DNA of 6,107 nucleotides from Campylobacterales bacterium (GTDB lineage Bacteria > Campylobacterota > Campylobacteria > Campylobacterales > JACAEZ01). Shown piece by piece: positions 1 to 6,107 of the stretch. A program made the translations under genes and the position numbers. Position 1 is the stretch's first letter; every line of letters begins with the position of its first letter. The notes beneath the pieces are model-generated. The model saw only the letters and a program-made list of their open reading frames with translations. It had not been told where the DNA came from and did not search any database. The stretch is from NCBI GenBank assembly GCA_013388565.1, contig JACAEZ010000108.1, positions 1-6,107 on the forward strand, in the 5' to 3' direction.

Positions 1-880
1 CATCTTTACTCCCGCCACCAAATATACTAGCTGGTGTAGATGTGTGATGAGGATTTCTAAAACTTCTAAATGGCTTAAAATCTGGCTCTTTATTTGAAAA
101 TGTATCAATTACTGCTTTTTGTAAAATCTCTTCTCTACTCATTGGTGGGAGTATGTATCTAAGCCTTTTTGCTATCATACTTTTTCCACAACCTGGGCTT
201 CCTTCAAGCAGTATATTATGAAAACCACAAGCTGAAATTAAAGCTGCTCTAAGGGCAATCTCTTGTCCTCTTACTTCATGAAAGTCCATTTCAAAACTGT
301 TTATAAAATAGTATTTTTCATTTTCAAGAGTAATAGAGTCAAAGTTTAATTCATGATTTGTGAAATTTTCTTTTAATGATTGGTTATCAAAAAATTGTAT
401 AATCTCTTGTAGATTGTCAAATCCATAAATTTCAATATTTGGAATATTTGCTATCTTTTTTGCACTTTTATTGGAGCAGATGACTTTTGAAATAAGATTT
501 TGTTTAGCTAGTGATAAAATGTGTATAAATATCTCTTTTGTATCTTTGATTGTTCCATCAAGACCCAATTCACCATAGATAAAGTATTGGCTTAAATCTA
601 TCTCTTTATCAAAAGTAGCTATTAAGAGTGCTATTGGTAAATCAAAATGTGAACCACTTTTTCGTATTTCTGATGGAGATAAGTTTAAAGTTATTTTAAG
701 AGGTGGAAATTTGAAATTTATAGAATCTAATGCAGATTTAATTCGCTCTTTTGACTCTTGAATAGAAGAATCAGCAAGTCCTACTATATTAAATGATGGA
801 ATTGCTCTTAGAAAAGAGGCTTCAACATCTATAACAACAGCATTCAAACCGACTAAACTAGAGCAGAAGCTTTTTTTCAC
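1..880 (-). CDS. comM: YifB/ComM-like Mg-chelatase-family AAA+ ATPase, 3' end cut off by the window
   Basis: Reading the minus strand from 880 gives an uninterrupted frame of 293 codons to the window edge, so the C-terminal part is missing. Residues 1 to about 190 match the N-terminal domain of YifB/ComM proteins (VGLAD, LNLSPSEIRKSGSHFDLPIA, YGELGLDG). The AAA+ module begins near FHEVRGQEIALRAALISACG, with a Walker A motif GSPGCGKS at 227-234 and then the family motif RNPHHTSTPASIFGGG. Family members are ring-forming ATPases; Vibrio ComM drives branch migration of incoming DNA during natural transformation, so a role in DNA uptake and recombination is inferred here. The start is GTG at 880-878, the second codon after the in-frame def stop and the first possible start. 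It gives the normal family N-terminus. No strong ribosome-binding site precedes it, so initiation is probably coupled to def. Older annotations call this family magnesium chelatase, which is misleading. Confidence 0.93.
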   Translation of the reverse strand, partial: MKKSFCSSLVGLNAVVIDVEASFLRAIPSFNIVGLADSSIQESKERIKSALDSINFKFPPLKITLNLSPSEIRKSGSHFDLPIALLIATFDKEIDLSQYFIYGELGLDGTIKDTKEIFIHILSLAKQNLISKVICSNKSAKKIANIPNIEIYGFDNLQEIIQFFDNQSLKENFTNHELNFDSITLENEKYYFINSFEMDFHEVRGQEIALRAALISACGFHNILLEGSPGCGKSMIAKRLRYILPPMSREEILQKAVIDTFSNKEPDFKPFRSFRNPHHTSTPASIFGGGSKD

Positions 881-883
881 AAA

Positions 884-1399
884 CTATCTTTTTGGTTTTG
901 AAATCTTTTTTTGCTCTTTTTCAAACTTTTTTCGTTTTAGCATAGTGAGTCTTTCTATAAATAATTTACCGTTTAAATGGTCTATTTCATGTTGAAATGC
1001 AACAGCTAAAAAATCTTCAGCTATAATTTCGCAAGTTTCACCATATCTATTTAGAAACTCTACTTTCAAGTAACTAGCTCTAATTACATCTTCGTAAAAT
1101 TTAGGTACACTTAAACACCCTTCATTATATACAATCTCACCACTTTTTTCTAAGATAGTTGGATTTATAACCTCTAATAAATCCTCTTTTTTTTGGTTTC
1201 CATCATTATCAATAGGATTAATTATTAAGATATTTAGCGGTACACCAATTTGAATTGCTGCAAGTCCAACACCATTTTTAGCTATCATCGTTTCATACAT
1301 GTCATCTAACAGTTCATGAAGTGTTGAATCAAATATTTTTACATCAGTTGATTTTTGATGTAACTTCCTGTTTGGATAGGTTAATATCTCTCTAATCAT
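884..1399 (-). CDS. def: Peptide deformylase
   Basis: This 171-residue protein removes the N-terminal formyl group from nascent polypeptides as they leave the ribosome, in the cytosol. All three family motifs are present: GVGLAAIQ at 43-50, EGCLSVP at 93-99 and QHEIDH at 136-141. The expected metal ligands are Cys95, His137 and His141, with Glu138 as the catalytic acid/base. The lysine-rich tail (roughly 153-171) also occurs in Campylobacter relatives as I remember them. Length is normal. The ATG at 1399 lies 8 bases after the TAA of the upstream GGDEF gene and has no convincing Shine-Dalgarno sequence, so translation probably depends on ribosomes finishing that gene. The TAG stop is followed after one codon by the in-frame start of the ComM-like gene. 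Trigger factor in the same operon also acts on nascent chains at the tunnel exit, which fits functionally. Confidence 0.97.
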   Translation of the reverse strand: MIREILTYPNRKLHQKSTDVKIFDSTLHELLDDMYETMIAKNGVGLAAIQIGVPLNILIINPIDNDGNQKKEDLLEVINPTILEKSGEIVYNEGCLSVPKFYEDVIRASYLKVEFLNRYGETCEIIAEDFLAVAFQHEIDHLNGKLFIERLTMLKRKKFEKEQKKISKPKR

Positions 1400-1407
1400 G
1401 ACAAGTT

Positions 1408-2481
1408 TTAAGCTTCGTCTTGTTTACATACAAAAAATGGTTTTGCTGGATTTTCGTCAGAACTTTGAAGAGCAAGCATTGCACATGAGATATTTTCTTC
1501 TACAGACCTTTCTGTTTTAACAGAAGCTATACCTATTGAGATATTTAAACTCACCTCTTTGTCTGCTATAAAAAAGTTTGTTGATTTTACAAGTTCACTT
1601 ACTCTTTCACTTGTCTTTTTAGCACCAAAAAGATCTGTGTGTCTAAGTAGCATGACAAATACACCATCTTGAAAATATGCCACAATATCACTTCTTCTTG
1701 AAGTTTTTAAAAGTAGTTTTGAGATTGTTCTATTCATGACCATTAATGTTTTTTGGCTATCTATAGTTTTTGCAACACTGTTGCTAAGTTTTGATAAAAT
1801 AATTGTACTTTGATGATTGTACTGTTTTATAGATTTTATCTCTTTTTCTATTTGGCTTAAGAAGTATCGTTTATTGTAAATACCAAATTGAGAATCAAAT
1901 ATAGTCTCTTCTTCTACCTCTTTTACAATCGCTGCATTTTGTTGATATAAATCTTTTAACACAACACTTTGATTTTTAATAATAGTTAAAAGTTTATCTA
2001 AATCTTTATTTAATCCAGAAACTATATTTTGAACAGCTAATTGATTATTTACATTAGAGATTTCTTTAACTCTTTTTTTAGATATATCAGACATTAAAGA
2101 GATGTTTTTATAAATTGCAGAGACATTTTTTAAGATTTCTCTAACATTTGTAAAACTCTCTTTAATTCGCTTTTCAATAACCAATCTTTTATCGCCACCA
2201 TCTTCATTTTCTAGCTCCATGAGAGAGTGGATTTTCTTTTTAAACTCTTCTGGTTTTTCATCTAAAATTTTTTCAAAATATGTAGCAAAATTTGAGGGTA
2301 CTGGTGGAATATTTTCTTCAATTAGTTTATCTAAAACCTCTTTTGAAAATGATTCCAATGAATCGCTTTCATTGCCAAATCCTGCTTGATTATTAAAGCT
2401 CGAGCCGAAACCACCACCTTTTGAAGGTGCAGAGCCAAAATCGCTACCAAAAGATAGGCTACCATCATCAAATGGACTCAT
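1408..2481 (-). CDS. Degenerate GGDEF-domain protein with intact I-site motif; probably not an active cyclase
   Basis: A cytosolic protein of 357 residues with no signal peptide or membrane segment. Residues 1-40 are low-complexity and rich in Gly, Ser, Phe and Asn, with four FG dipeptides. Residues about 43-195 look helical. They include IPPVPSNFATYFEKIL (58-73), resembling the N-terminal helical module of many diguanylate cyclases, and then a probable coiled coil. The GGDEF fold starts at DSQFGIYNKRYF (196-207; canonical DxLTGLxNRRxF) and is supported by SIGIA at 315-319. The signature itself is QDGVF (271-275), lacking both glycines and the acidic catalytic residue, and the usual FKxxND...GHxxGD region is not recognisable. 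RRSD (262-265) sits five residues before the signature, as in the c-di-GMP inhibitory site. I infer a c-di-GMP binder or scaffold. Start choice: GGGGG (2487-2491) is 5 bases from the ATG at 2481 but only 2 from the ATG at 2484, so 2481 is preferred; an in-frame TTG at 2493 overlaps the ribosome-binding site. Confidence 0.88.
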   Translation of the reverse strand: MSPFDDGSLSFGSDFGSAPSKGGGFGSSFNNQAGFGNESDSLESFSKEVLDKLIEENIPPVPSNFATYFEKILDEKPEEFKKKIHSLMELENEDGGDKRLVIEKRIKESFTNVREILKNVSAIYKNISLMSDISKKRVKEISNVNNQLAVQNIVSGLNKDLDKLLTIIKNQSVVLKDLYQQNAAIVKEVEEETIFDSQFGIYNKRYFLSQIEKEIKSIKQYNHQSTIILSKLSNSVAKTIDSQKTLMVMNRTISKLLLKTSRRSDIVAYFQDGVFVMLLRHTDLFGAKKTSERVSELVKSTNFFIADKEVSLNISIGIASVKTERSVEENISCAMLALQSSDENPAKPFFVCKQDEA

Positions 2482-2498
2482 CATTACCCCCAATTTTA

Positions 2499-3089
2499 CT
2501 ATTTAAAACTTTTTTCAAGAACTTTGTCAATTAATCCATATTCAACTGCTTCAGATGCACCCATGAAAAAATCCCTATCTGTATCTTTTGCAATTTTTTT
2601 CAATGGTTGTCCAGTTTTTTCAGCTAATATATCATTTAAAAGACTTTTAAGTCTTAAAATCTCTTTTGTTTGAATCTCTATATCAGTAGCTTGACCTTGA
2701 GCACCACCTAGTGGTTGATGAATCATAATTCTACTGTTTGGAAGAGAATATCTTTTACCTTTTGTTCCACAAGCTAATAAAAATGCCCCCATAGAAGCAG
2801 CTTGACCAATACAAATAGTACAAATATCTGGTTTTATATAATTCATTGTATCGAATATGCTTAATCCACTTGTAATAACACCACCTGGTGAATTAATATA
2901 TAGATAAATATCTTTATCAGGGTCTTCAGCTTCTAAAAATAGTAATTGAGCAACTATAGAAGAGGCTACACCATCATGAATTTCACCACTTAAAAGAATA
3001 ATTCTATCTTTTAAAAGTCTTGAATATATATCATAACTTCTTTCGCCTCTTCCAGTTTTTTCAATTACATAAGGAACATAGTAACTCAC
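2499..3089 (-). CDS. clpP: ATP-dependent Clp protease proteolytic subunit ClpP
   Basis: A 196-residue serine peptidase that forms the double-heptamer degradation chamber used with an AAA+ unfoldase such as ClpX or ClpA. The catalytic triad is visible: Ser99 in GQAASMGAF, His124 in MIHQPLGG and Asp173 in DTDRDFF. All three are offset by two from the mature E. coli numbering. The INSPGG segment (65-70), part of the substrate-binding and oxyanion region, is also intact. The start is a GTG at 3089-3087. It yields the expected family N-terminus ([19 protein letters not shown]) and is preceded by an AAAGG about 8 bases upstream, at the end of tig. The gene begins 4 bases after the tig stop, so the two are almost certainly co-transcribed. 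Unlike the common tig-clpP-clpX order of many bacteria, no clpX follows; the GGDEF gene and def do. Confidence 0.98.
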   Translation of the reverse strand: MSYYVPYVIEKTGRGERSYDIYSRLLKDRIILLSGEIHDGVASSIVAQLLFLEAEDPDKDIYLYINSPGGVITSGLSIFDTMNYIKPDICTICIGQAASMGAFLLACGTKGKRYSLPNSRIMIHQPLGGAQGQATDIEIQTKEILRLKSLLNDILAEKTGQPLKKIAKDTDRDFFMGASEAVEYGLIDKVLEKSFK

Positions 3090-3093
3090 CTAA

Positions 3094-4392
3094 TTAACCT
3101 TTTAATTTTCTATCTAATAGATATGATAATAATTTATCTTCAACCATTGCCATTTTTATTGCTGGTAAGAGTCCTTGTTTTTGATAATACTCTGCTACTT
3201 TTTGAGGTTCTTGACCCATATTTAATGCTTCATAATAAATTTGTGTCATGATTTCTCTTTCACTTACATCAATAGCCTCTTTTTTAGCTAATGAATCAAC
3301 AATAAAAGTTACTTTTACACTTTTTTCTGCATCTTCTCTAAGCGATTCTCTAATATCTTTTAATTTGTCTTGATTTTCTTGAATTTCTTTTATCTCTTCT
3401 TCACTCATGGCATTAATTTTACCTCTAAGTGCTAAATCTATCTCTTGCTCTACTACAAATTCTGGTAAATCAACTGTAACTTTTGATACAAAGTTTTCAA
3501 TAATTTGAGGTTTTAACTCTTCATTATATAAGCTTGTCATTTTTTCAGATTTTATTTGCTCTTTTATCTCATTTTTTAAAGTTTCAACTGTTGCATTTTC
3601 ATCATTCATTAATGTTTTTGCAAATTGGTCATCAATTGATTGTATATCTTTAACTTGTATCTCTTTTAATGTTACTTTAAATGTTGCATCTTGTCCAGCT
3701 AAATCTTTGTTTCCATAGTTTTCAGGGAATTTAACACTTATTTCTCTTGTCTCACCAGCTTTTTGACCTATCAATTGCTCTTCAAAACCTTCAATAAACT
3801 GTTTTGAACCAATTTTAAGATTATAATTGTCAGCTTTTCCACCAGCAAAAGCCACACCATTTACAAATCCTTCAAAATCTATAACTGCATAATCACCTTC
3901 AGTTAACCCTCTTGCCTCTTCTAATGTTTTAAATGGTGCTTTAGCAATAGCAAGTTCATTTAATCTTGTATCAACCTCTTCATCGCTAACAGAAGCTTCT
4001 GCAAAATTAGGTACTAATTCATCATAATTTTCAAGAGTAATTTCAGGTCTTAATCCAATTTTTACTTCAATATTTAAAGAACCATCTTCATCTTTTTCAA
4101 ATTTTGTAACTCTAGGCTCACCAATTATACTATCTTCGTTAATAGATAAATCTTTTAGACCTTTTTCATAAGCCTCTTTTAATGCTTCACTTTCAGAATC
4201 TTGATTGATTTTATCTTTAAATCTTTGTTTAACTACCATAACAGGTACTTTACCTTTTCTAAATCCATCAATTTTAATATCTTTTGTAATATCTCTTGCG
4301 ATTTTTTCTGCTTTTTCTACTAAGTAGTTTGCTAAAATTTTAGCAGTTACGACAGCATTTGCACTATTTAATTTAGTAGCTTGAATTTCCAT
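3094..4392 (-). CDS. tig: Trigger factor, ribosome-associated chaperone and peptidyl-prolyl isomerase
   Basis: Using the ATG at 4392-4390, the protein has 432 residues, a normal length. Residues 1 to about 115 are the ribosome-binding domain with the signature GFRKGKVP (43-50), whose F44-R45-K46 matches the E. coli residues that dock on ribosomal protein L23. Residues about 164-247 are the FKBP-type prolyl isomerase domain (GDYAVIDFEGFVNGVAFAGG, then IGSKQFIEGFEEQLIGQKAGE). Residues about 250-432 form the helical C-terminal arms that cradle the nascent chain. It is the first gene of the minus-strand operon tig-clpP-GGDEF-def-comM. Start choice: this ATG gives the family N-terminus MEIQATKL and has AAAGGG 5 bases upstream. 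A TTG five codons earlier (4407) has an even better GGAGG at 7 bases and would add five residues (MKREL), so a second initiation site is possible. Confidence 0.97.
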   Translation of the reverse strand: MEIQATKLNSANAVVTAKILANYLVEKAEKIARDITKDIKIDGFRKGKVPVMVVKQRFKDKINQDSESEALKEAYEKGLKDLSINEDSIIGEPRVTKFEKDEDGSLNIEVKIGLRPEITLENYDELVPNFAEASVSDEEVDTRLNELAIAKAPFKTLEEARGLTEGDYAVIDFEGFVNGVAFAGGKADNYNLKIGSKQFIEGFEEQLIGQKAGETREISVKFPENYGNKDLAGQDATFKVTLKEIQVKDIQSIDDQFAKTLMNDENATVETLKNEIKEQIKSEKMTSLYNEELKPQIIENFVSKVTVDLPEFVVEQEIDLALRGKINAMSEEEIKEIQENQDKLKDIRESLREDAEKSVKVTFIVDSLAKKEAIDVSEREIMTQIYYEALNMGQEPQKVAEYYQKQGLLPAIKMAMVEDKLLSYLLDRKLKG

Positions 4393-4419
4393 TAATTCCC
4401 TTTTCAAAATTTTTCCTCC
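4390..4419 (-). promoter_or_regulatory. Two ribosome-binding sites with two candidate tig starts
   Basis: On the minus strand GGAGG (4415-4419) lies 7 bases before a TTG (4407-4405). AAAGGG (4398-4403) lies 5 bases before an in-frame ATG (4392-4390). Both arrangements are well spaced. The ATG is chosen because the protein then starts as trigger factors usually do. The upstream site could serve as a standby site or give a slightly longer form. Confidence 0.55.
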
Positions 4420-4443
4420 AATCTTATCAAAAAAATACTTAAT

Positions 4444-4449
4444 TTTATA
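4444..4449 (-). promoter_or_regulatory. Candidate -10 box for the tig operon
   Basis: Read on the minus strand, these bases are TATAAA in an AT-rich setting upstream of the tig ribosome-binding sites. There is no recognisable -35 box, which is common for sigma-70 promoters of Campylobacterota. A competing candidate, TAAGAT after a run of T at roughly 4423-4428, would start transcription inside the GGAGG. The choice is uncertain; only the need for a promoter somewhere in the 141-base divergent gap is firm. Confidence 0.3.
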
Positions 4450-4490
4450 AATTTGTTATCTATTTGATACTTATAAATTCTTAATTAACT

Positions 4491-4505
4491 CTTTTTAGAT
4501 AGAAT
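4491..4505 (+). promoter_or_regulatory. Candidate Campylobacter-type promoter for the HAD phosphatase gene
   Basis: A T-run (CTTTTTAGA) leads directly into TAGAAT (4500-4505), a five-of-six match to TATAAT. Campylobacter housekeeping promoters typically have T-rich sequence before the -10 box rather than a -35 box. Transcription would begin near 4512, leaving a leader of about 22 bases that contains the GGAG ribosome-binding site (4526-4529). Confidence 0.45.
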
Positions 4506-4533
4506 AGTAAACAAATCTAAAATATGGAGTTAC

Positions 4534-5199
4534 ATGCAAAATACAATATTATTTGATTTAGATGGAACATTAATAGATTCAACAGAGGCTATTTTAGAAT
4601 CATTTGAGGTTGCATATAGTGTTCAAAAAACACAAAAACCTAGTATAGATAAAATTTTATCATTAATAGGACACCCTCTTTCATTTATGTTTGAACATTT
4701 GGGAGTTCCTAAAAATAGAGTAGATGATTTTGTAAATTCTTATAAAAATCATTATCGTACAATTTCACGAGCTAAAACGGTGTTATTGCCAAATGCAAAA
4801 GATGCTTTGATAGAGGCAAAAAAATTTGCAAAATTAGGTGTTGTAACTACAAAAACTGCAAGATATTCAAAAGAGTTGCTTATACATTTAGAGGTGATGA
4901 ATTTTTTTGAAACATTAATAGGTTTTGAAGATGTTATAAATCCAAAACCAGACCCTGAACCTATATTAAAAGCCATGCATCATTTAAATGCAATACCAGA
5001 AAAGACATGGATGATAGGAGATACTTGCTTAGATATAATTTCTGCTAATCAATCTGAAATAAAAAGTGTTGCTGTTAGTTGTGGATATGGAAAGCTTGAA
5101 GAGTTAGAAAGATGTACCTCACATATAAAAGACAACTCATTTGAAGCTGTAAAATTTATACAATCATATATATTTAAATCTAAAGAAATTATTGTTTAA
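4534..5199 (+). CDS. HAD-superfamily hydrolase, phosphoglycolate-phosphatase-like
   Basis: A 221-residue cytosolic phosphatase of HAD subfamily IA. Motif I is FDLDGTLIDS (7-16), with the nucleophile Asp8 and general acid Asp10. Motif II is the Thr pair at 105-106 (GVVTTKT). Motif III is Lys138 in NPKPDPEP. Motif IV is GDTCLD (162-167). The helical insert between motif I and about residue 86 is the C1-type cap. Together with the closing SCGYG this is the layout of Gph and PpaX enzymes, so likely substrates are phosphoglycolate or another small phosphate ester, but substrate cannot be read from the sequence. The ATG has GGAG four bases upstream. The gene stands alone: it is divergent from tig and is separated from groES by 173 bases that contain their own promoter. 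No clear terminator follows it. Confidence 0.92.
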   Translation: MQNTILFDLDGTLIDSTEAILESFEVAYSVQKTQKPSIDKILSLIGHPLSFMFEHLGVPKNRVDDFVNSYKNHYRTISRAKTVLLPNAKDALIEAKKFAKLGVVTTKTARYSKELLIHLEVMNFFETLIGFEDVINPKPDPEPILKAMHHLNAIPEKTWMIGDTCLDIISANQSEIKSVAVSCGYGKLEELERCTSHIKDNSFEAVKFIQSYIFKSKEIIV

Positions 5200-5303
5200 A
5201 AAGTTGATAATATTTATATAAATGTTACATGACATTATCTGTGTATTGTTATATAGCTTTAGTCTTATTAACTAAACTTGTGTCATGAATATTTAGAATT
5301 ATC
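5200..5303. other. AT-rich spacer upstream of the groESL promoter
   Basis: No gene is supported here. It holds a 12-base AT palindrome just after the HAD stop (5212-5223), an inverted repeat TTTAGT/ACTAAA (5258-5263 and 5271-5276), a wider pair CATGACA/TGTCATG (5228-5234 and 5281-5287) and a TAGAAT (5294-5299) that could be a second -10 box. None of these is a convincing terminator, since there is no GC-rich stem followed by a T run. Confidence 0.4.
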
Positions 5304-5332
5304 TTGACAAAATTAATATTTTTCGTTAAAAT
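5304..5332 (+). promoter_or_regulatory. groESL promoter, consensus-like sigma-70 type
   Basis: A perfect TTGACA (5304-5309), a 17-base spacer and TAAAAT (5327-5332, five of six) form an almost ideal housekeeping promoter. Predicted transcription start is near 5339, about 34 bases before the groES ATG and inside the CIRCE operator. A full -35 box is unusual for Campylobacterota and suggests a strong promoter held down by a repressor. Confidence 0.85.
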
Positions 5333-5333
5333 T

Positions 5334-5360
5334 TTGGCACTTAAATTAAATAAGTGCTAA
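5334..5360 (+). promoter_or_regulatory. CIRCE operator (HrcA binding site)
   Basis: TTGGCACTT (5334-5342), nine bases, then AAGTGCTAA (5352-5360). This matches the CIRCE consensus TTAGCACTC-N9-GAGTGCTAA with the exact 9-base spacer. The arms differ from each other at one position, and the innermost C/G pair of the consensus is T/A in both arms. It starts one base after the -10 box, so bound HrcA would cover the transcription start and block groESL until heat or misfolded protein inactivates it. The same hairpin would lie at the 5' end of the mRNA. The hrcA gene itself is not in the window. Confidence 0.92.
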
Positions 5361-5372
5361 AAAGGAGAAAAA

Positions 5373-5642
5373 ATGAAATTTACACCACTAGGTCAAAGAG
5401 TTTTAGTTAAAAGAGAAGAAGAGGCAGCAAAAACTGCAAGTGGTATCATTATACCAGATAATGCAAAAGAAAAACCACTTATGGGGATTGTAAAATCTGT
5501 TAGTAAAGAGTTGACAGATGAGGGCAAACTAAAAAATGATGATAGAGTTGTATTTGCAAAATATTCAGGCACAGAGATAACTTTAGATGGTGAACAATAT
5601 TTAGTATTAAATATTGACGACATCTTAGGTGTATTAGCTTAA
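5373..5642 (+). CDS. groES: Co-chaperonin GroES (Hsp10)
   Basis: An 89-residue subunit of the heptameric lid that closes the GroEL folding chamber. The N-terminal strand ([15 protein letters not shown]) is typical. The mobile loop (about 16-34) carries the hydrophobic GIII tripeptide region at 24-27 that contacts GroEL. The end, [14 protein letters not shown], is the usual closing strand. It is a little shorter than the 97 residues of E. coli GroES because the roof loop is short, as I remember for Campylobacter. The ATG has a strong AAGGAG five bases upstream. It is the first gene of the groESL operon under the CIRCE-controlled promoter, and groEL follows after 32 bases. Confidence 0.98.
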   Translation: MKFTPLGQRVLVKREEEAAKTASGIIIPDNAKEKPLMGIVKSVSKELTDEGKLKNDDRVVFAKYSGTEITLDGEQYLVLNIDDILGVLA

Positions 5643-5659
5643 TAAAATCAAAAAAATAA

Positions 5660-6107
<448 letters not shown>

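Noticed and set aside
1..880. Magnesium chelatase of chlorophyll synthesis
   Set aside because: The N-terminal domain and the order of motifs are those of YifB/ComM proteins, and nothing else in the window suggests pigment synthesis.
1408..2481. Active diguanylate cyclase
   Set aside because: The GGDEF signature reads QDGVF and the metal- and substrate-binding motifs upstream are lost, so catalysis is not expected.
4752..4976. Minus-strand open frame of 74 codons inside the HAD gene
   Set aside because: It is antisense to a gene with all four HAD motifs; no ribosome-binding site or recognisable protein.
5212..5223. Twelve-base palindrome after the HAD gene as a terminator
   Set aside because: It consists only of A and T, has no stable stem and no following T run; such palindromes are frequent in this base composition.
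5222..5275. Plus-strand 17-codon open frame in the spacer upstream of groES
   Set aside because: It has no Shine-Dalgarno sequence and lies upstream of the predicted groESL promoter, so it would need its own transcript.
5393..5623. Minus-strand open frame of 76 codons opposite groES
   Set aside because: It is fully contained opposite groES, and its serine/leucine-rich translation is what the antisense of a lysine/glutamate-rich gene gives.

Overview
The window is strongly AT-rich and every recognisable protein looks like its counterpart in Campylobacterota (the former Epsilonproteobacteria). The best clues are the ClpP N-terminus ([19 protein letters not shown]), a short 89-residue GroES, and the gene order trigger factor - ClpP - deformylase - ComM-like ATPase, which I recall from Helicobacter and in part from Campylobacter. 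An Arcobacter-group organism is my best guess. It rests on resemblance and recalled gene order, not on a search.

Layout. Bases 1-4392 are one tightly packed minus-strand operon, transcribed from right to left: tig (trigger factor), clpP, a GGDEF-domain gene, def (peptide deformylase) and a YifB/ComM-like AAA+ ATPase that runs off the left edge. Gaps between these genes are only 3 to 17 bases, so translational coupling is likely. Bases 4393-4533 are a divergent promoter region. A HAD-family phosphatase lies on the plus strand (4534-5199). It is followed by a 173-base regulatory gap and then groES (5373-5642) and the first 144 codons of groEL (5675 to the right edge). The gap before groES holds a consensus-like promoter (TTGACA, 17 bases, TAAAAT) and directly behind it a CIRCE operator, the binding site of the heat-shock repressor HrcA.

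How the genes fit together. Most of the window concerns the life of a new protein. Trigger factor meets the nascent chain at the ribosome, deformylase removes the N-terminal formyl group, GroES/GroEL fold the released chain, and ClpP degrades failures. The ComM-like protein (DNA branch migration in natural transformation) and the HAD phosphatase are less obviously connected.

The most unusual item is the GGDEF gene between clpP and def. Its catalytic signature is destroyed (QDGVF in place of GGDEF) and the usual metal-binding and substrate motifs upstream are also missing. However, the RxxD motif of the c-di-GMP inhibitory site is present at exactly the canonical five-residue distance. It also has an FG-containing, glycine/serine-rich N-terminus. 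It is therefore better read as a possible c-di-GMP receptor or scaffold embedded in a protein quality-control operon than as a diguanylate cyclase. I found no mobile element, CRISPR array, tRNA or rRNA, and no clear intrinsic terminator.
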